Below are positions 61,785 to 64,000 of a DNA stretch of 64,000 nucleotides, in pieces (position 1 is the first letter of the stretch; each line of letters begins with the position of its first letter). The DNA lies in contig NZ_JACXAD010000013.1 of the NCBI RefSeq assembly GCF_014699115.1, forward strand, positions 1 to 64,000, written 5' to 3'. The notes under the pieces are model-generated. The model did not search any database, was not told where the DNA came from, and saw only the letters and a program-made list of their open reading frames with translations. Source of the DNA: Hymenobacter montanus (lineage in GTDB: Bacteria > Bacteroidota > Bacteroidia > Cytophagales > Hymenobacteraceae). Made by a program: the position numbers and the translations under genes.

Positions 61785-62206
61785 AAGCTGCTTTCGGCAC
61801 GATGAATCCCACCAACCTGGCGCCACCTCGCTACGCTGTACCTGGAAACCCGGGCTAAATCAAGGAAACTCTGGGTTCACAATTCTGCTCTTTGTGCGCT
61901 ACGCTGAGAACCTGGCCATGTCGGCTGCCACATTCAATGTCGCCAGCAGTAGTGGGATAGCTATTCACGGCGGGCATCGTCTGGAGCAGCTATTAGCACC
62001 ACCTTTTAATGACGGCACACCCGCCGCGGGGCAAGACGCCAGCGACGTACCAGGTGGTGCCCGTCGGCCCCGAGCGTGGCACCTTTGCCTGGAACAACCT
62101 TTGGCACGATGCTTTGACCAACGCTGCAAATCATAAATATTACTATAAATATTTGCCTATTACTCGTAAATTACTACATTTGGAATTCATTAAAACTCGG
62201 TTCAGA
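61785..62206. other. Intergenic region, possible gene remnants
   Basis: About 420 bp. The plus-strand frame 62030-62140 reads TYQVVPVGPERGTFAWNNLW, protein-like but without a start or continuation, so it may be debris. An AT-rich stretch at 62140-62206 probably contains the promoter of the SGNH gene. Confidence 0.4.
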
Positions 62207-63103
62207 ATGAAAAAGGCTCTACTATTACTCGGCGCAATCGCAGTTTTTGGATCATCCTGCCAAGATGTAGGTACCTCTGATAACACTGGCGGTACTGCTA
62301 GTAGCAAAGATTCGGAAGGAGCTATTGTCCGCCCTAAGGCTCCCGTCGCACAAGGCAAGCCACGGATTCTTTTTGTGGGTAATAGCCATACGGAATATTA
62401 TATAAGCCTGCCTACTGTGTTTGGTGAACTCTGCGAAGCTAACAACCAGCCCATGAGCGTGGATAAGCTGGTAACTATGGGGGTGGATATCAGTGACATC
62501 TATAACGACCATAAAGCCGAAGCAGAAAAGAATTTCGCGAAGGCCGATACGGATGGTAATTATTATGACTATGTGTTATTGCAGGAGCAAACGCCGGTAG
62601 CCCTGGAGGAGGTAGATAAGTACAAAGCCCAGGTAAAAATGATGGCGGAAAAAATTCGTAAGAACAGCCCAGGAGCGGCCATCTATATCTACGAAGGCAT
62701 GAGCCCCGTACCTTACGAAGGCGATGGTGAAGAATTCAACCAGTATCACGAAGAAATGCGCAAGAACGCGCTAGCGGTGATGCAGGAGAGCGGAAACGCC
62801 GGCCTGTTCCGCTTGGGCGATGCTATAAAAGATGCCTACGAGGGCAAGGAAGGCTATAAGCACGAAATAAACGGCAAGGACAATCTCCGTTTTGGCCATA
62901 ATAGCCTGCACATACTCAATGATGGCGGATTTACCGCTGCCGTGTTGTTGTACGCTACAATCTTTGATAAAGCCCCCCAAATACCCGAGCAATTGACGCT
63001 GAGCACTGGCATCGGCGATGACGATGGCATGAAGAAGATGCCGGTAGCGCAGGCCGTGAGTAACCCGAAAGCGCTGGCAGCAATTGCCCTGAACAATAAA
63101 TAG
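62207..63103 (+). CDS. SGNH-hydrolase-like lipoprotein
   Basis: 298 residues from the ATG at 62207 (signal MKKALLLLGAIAVFGSSC, lipidated Cys). The block I motif ILFVGNSHTEYY (GNSH, Ser nucleophile) and block V-like FGHNSLHILNDGG (His) place it with the SGNH/GDSL esterases, DUF4886-like. Also LLQEQTPVAL (block III-like). It should be a periplasm- or surface-facing esterase or glycan deacetylase-like enzyme; substrate unknown. A longer frame to 62009 is not supported. Confidence 0.78.
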   Translation: MKKALLLLGAIAVFGSSCQDVGTSDNTGGTASSKDSEGAIVRPKAPVAQGKPRILFVGNSHTEYYISLPTVFGELCEANNQPMSVDKLVTMGVDISDIYNDHKAEAEKNFAKADTDGNYYDYVLLQEQTPVALEEVDKYKAQVKMMAEKIRKNSPGAAIYIYEGMSPVPYEGDGEEFNQYHEEMRKNALAVMQESGNAGLFRLGDAIKDAYEGKEGYKHEINGKDNLRFGHNSLHILNDGGFTAAVLLYATIFDKAPQIPEQLTLSTGIGDDDGMKKMPVAQAVSNPKALAAIALNNK

Positions 63104-63162
63104 GCCTACCCTTATACGTAAGTGAGGGTCCAGGCAGCGCCGGCTAAGCGGATAGTACTAAG

Positions 63163-63209
63163 CAGGGAAGCAAGTGAACAGAGGAGTATTACCCGCCCAG
63201 CTAACTGCC
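63163..63209. repeat. Duplicated segment, copy 2
   Basis: Degraded copy of 61738-61784: CAGGGAAGCAAGTGAA, TTACCCGC and AGCTAAC blocks are retained, but the -7 element TAGCTTTG has become TAGCTGGG. Confidence 0.6.
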
Positions 63210-63253
63210 AAAATCCTCGCCGCAAGAAATCGAGCGCAGCCAGCCTCGCCCGG

Positions 63254-64000
63254 CTATTCGGCGGCCCTCACTGAATTGCGGGCGGCAATCTCAGCTTCCG
63301 CGGCGGCAGCGGCCTGGTCGCGCAATTCCCACGGCTGTTTGCGCCCGCCCAGCCGCGCCAGCACTACGCCCGCAATGGTGACCACTGTTGCTCCGGCTAG
63401 CGCCCCCCAGGCTAAATCGGGCAAGTCCTCGCGCAGGCGCACCACCCAAATGCCCACCAGGGCCCAGGCCACTACCAGTGGAAATACCATATCCCGAAAT
63501 ATCCGGCTGATTAGCAAGGCCAGCAGAACGATAATAACCAGCACCCCCAGGGTCAGCTTCGTGGAAAGATCTTCGGCGACTTCCCAGCTGAGCAGGCGTA
63601 TTCCGATGGTGATGTTGACAGCCGTGGCCACCGAAATCCACCCCAAAAACAGCGAAAATGGCACGCTGGCCAGCGAGGGTGCCGCACCGGTAAACACCTG
63701 CCGGCGCGCCTCGCCATAGGTAATGGCTAGGCTGCCCAGAATAAGCAGCATGACCCATACGCTAGGCATAATCAACTCGTACGCAAACAGCACAATCCAG
63801 GCGGCACAGGCCAGGTTGGCCACCGTCAGCGGTTTGGCAATAGCATCGGGCAACGACAATTTATGCTGCGCCGGCAATAGCTGCCACACGGCGTACACCG
63901 CCAAGGCCAGAAAAATTATCCCCCAAATACTGAACGCATACCCGGCCGGCGTAACCAGCGTTGGGTACTTAGCCGACACCTGCGCCATGGTTTGCCCATG
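63254..64000 (-). CDS. Tryptophan-rich sensory protein / TspO-MBR-like, partial at window edge
   Basis: At least 244 residues; the frame is still open at the window end (upstream codons HGQT), and homologous proteins have one more helix before KYPTLVTPAGYAFSIWGIIF, so the N-terminus is off-window. About seven helices, WG and PxGYxFxIWG motif of the TspO/MBR-like group, and an Ala/Glu-rich C-terminus (AAAAAEAEIAARN). Binding of porphyrin or light/oxygen signalling is known for TspO; the function of this larger group is unestablished. Confidence 0.75.
   Translation of the reverse strand, partial: HGQTMAQVSAKYPTLVTPAGYAFSIWGIIFLALAVYAVWQLLPAQHKLSLPDAIAKPLTVANLACAAWIVLFAYELIMPSVWVMLLILGSLAITYGEARRQVFTGAAPSLASVPFSLFLGWISVATAVNITIGIRLLSWEVAEDLSTKLTLGVLVIIVLLALLISRIFRDMVFPLVVAWALVGIWVVRLREDLPDLAWGALAGATVVTIAGVVLARLGGRKQPWELRDQAAAAAEAEIAARNSVRAAE

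Overview
The window looks like chromosomal DNA of a GC-rich member of the Bacteroidota, most likely Hymenobacter or a close relative (Hymenobacteraceae, Cytophagales). The basis is the recurrent Bacteroidota promoter form (TTG, about 20 nt, TAnnTTTG), four secreted proteins with type IX secretion (T9SS) C-terminal sorting domains, DUF2480 and DUF6150 proteins, a plug/MG2 protein, and the gene order rpmH-rnpA-S41 protease. Genus is inferred from style, not measured. Layout: 1-650 holds tandem promoters and a boxA-like element firing leftward into an rRNA operon that lies outside the window. 651-9307 is a mostly leftward housekeeping block (serine hydrolase, lipoprotein, amino-acid permease, DUF2480, tsaB, coiled-coil repeat protein, S41 protease, rnpA, rpmH). 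9444-22572 mixes strands: M61 peptidase, sugar kinase, tRNA-His, DEAD-box helicase, upp, a RemB/Wzi-like barrel, an MsbA-type ABC exporter and a SIS-domain sugar isomerase. 22940-30491 is a tandem array of four paralogous T9SS-exported beta-propeller proteins, each ending in its own hairpin terminator. 31118-35742 carries comM/yifB, pyrD, a membrane protein whose tail overlaps pyrD, and a PagL-like lipid A deacylase. 36064-41298 is a second tandem family: five small outer-membrane beta-barrel genes plus a near-identical 3' fragment of one of them. 41441-57246 returns to core genes (M20 peptidase, plsY, an 1841-residue exported protein of unknown function, a Gfo/Idh/MocA oxidoreductase, an SSS symporter, an MG2/TonB-plug protein, prmA, DUF6150), with several long palindromes between genes. 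57480-60466 is strikingly AT-rich, with small orphan genes, an SMI1/KNR4-type immunity gene and broken reading frames; it reads as the decayed remains of a toxin-immunity region. 60467-64000 has a frameshifted T9SS-type fragment, tpiA, an SGNH-hydrolase lipoprotein and a TspO-like membrane protein cut by the window edge. How the genes relate: most of the accessory content concerns the cell surface (T9SS cargo, small barrels, RemB/Wzi-like barrel, PagL-like enzyme, MG2/plug protein, MsbA-type exporter, sugar isomerase). The most distinctive features are the two tandemly amplified surface-protein families and the AT-rich orphan toxin/immunity island. I see no CRISPR array, no intact insertion sequence and no prophage. 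No wholly new system is demonstrated; the best candidates are the beta-propeller cassette array, the 1841-residue protein, and the palindromic elements near 43.6, 50.9-51.1, 53.1 and 60.3 kb.
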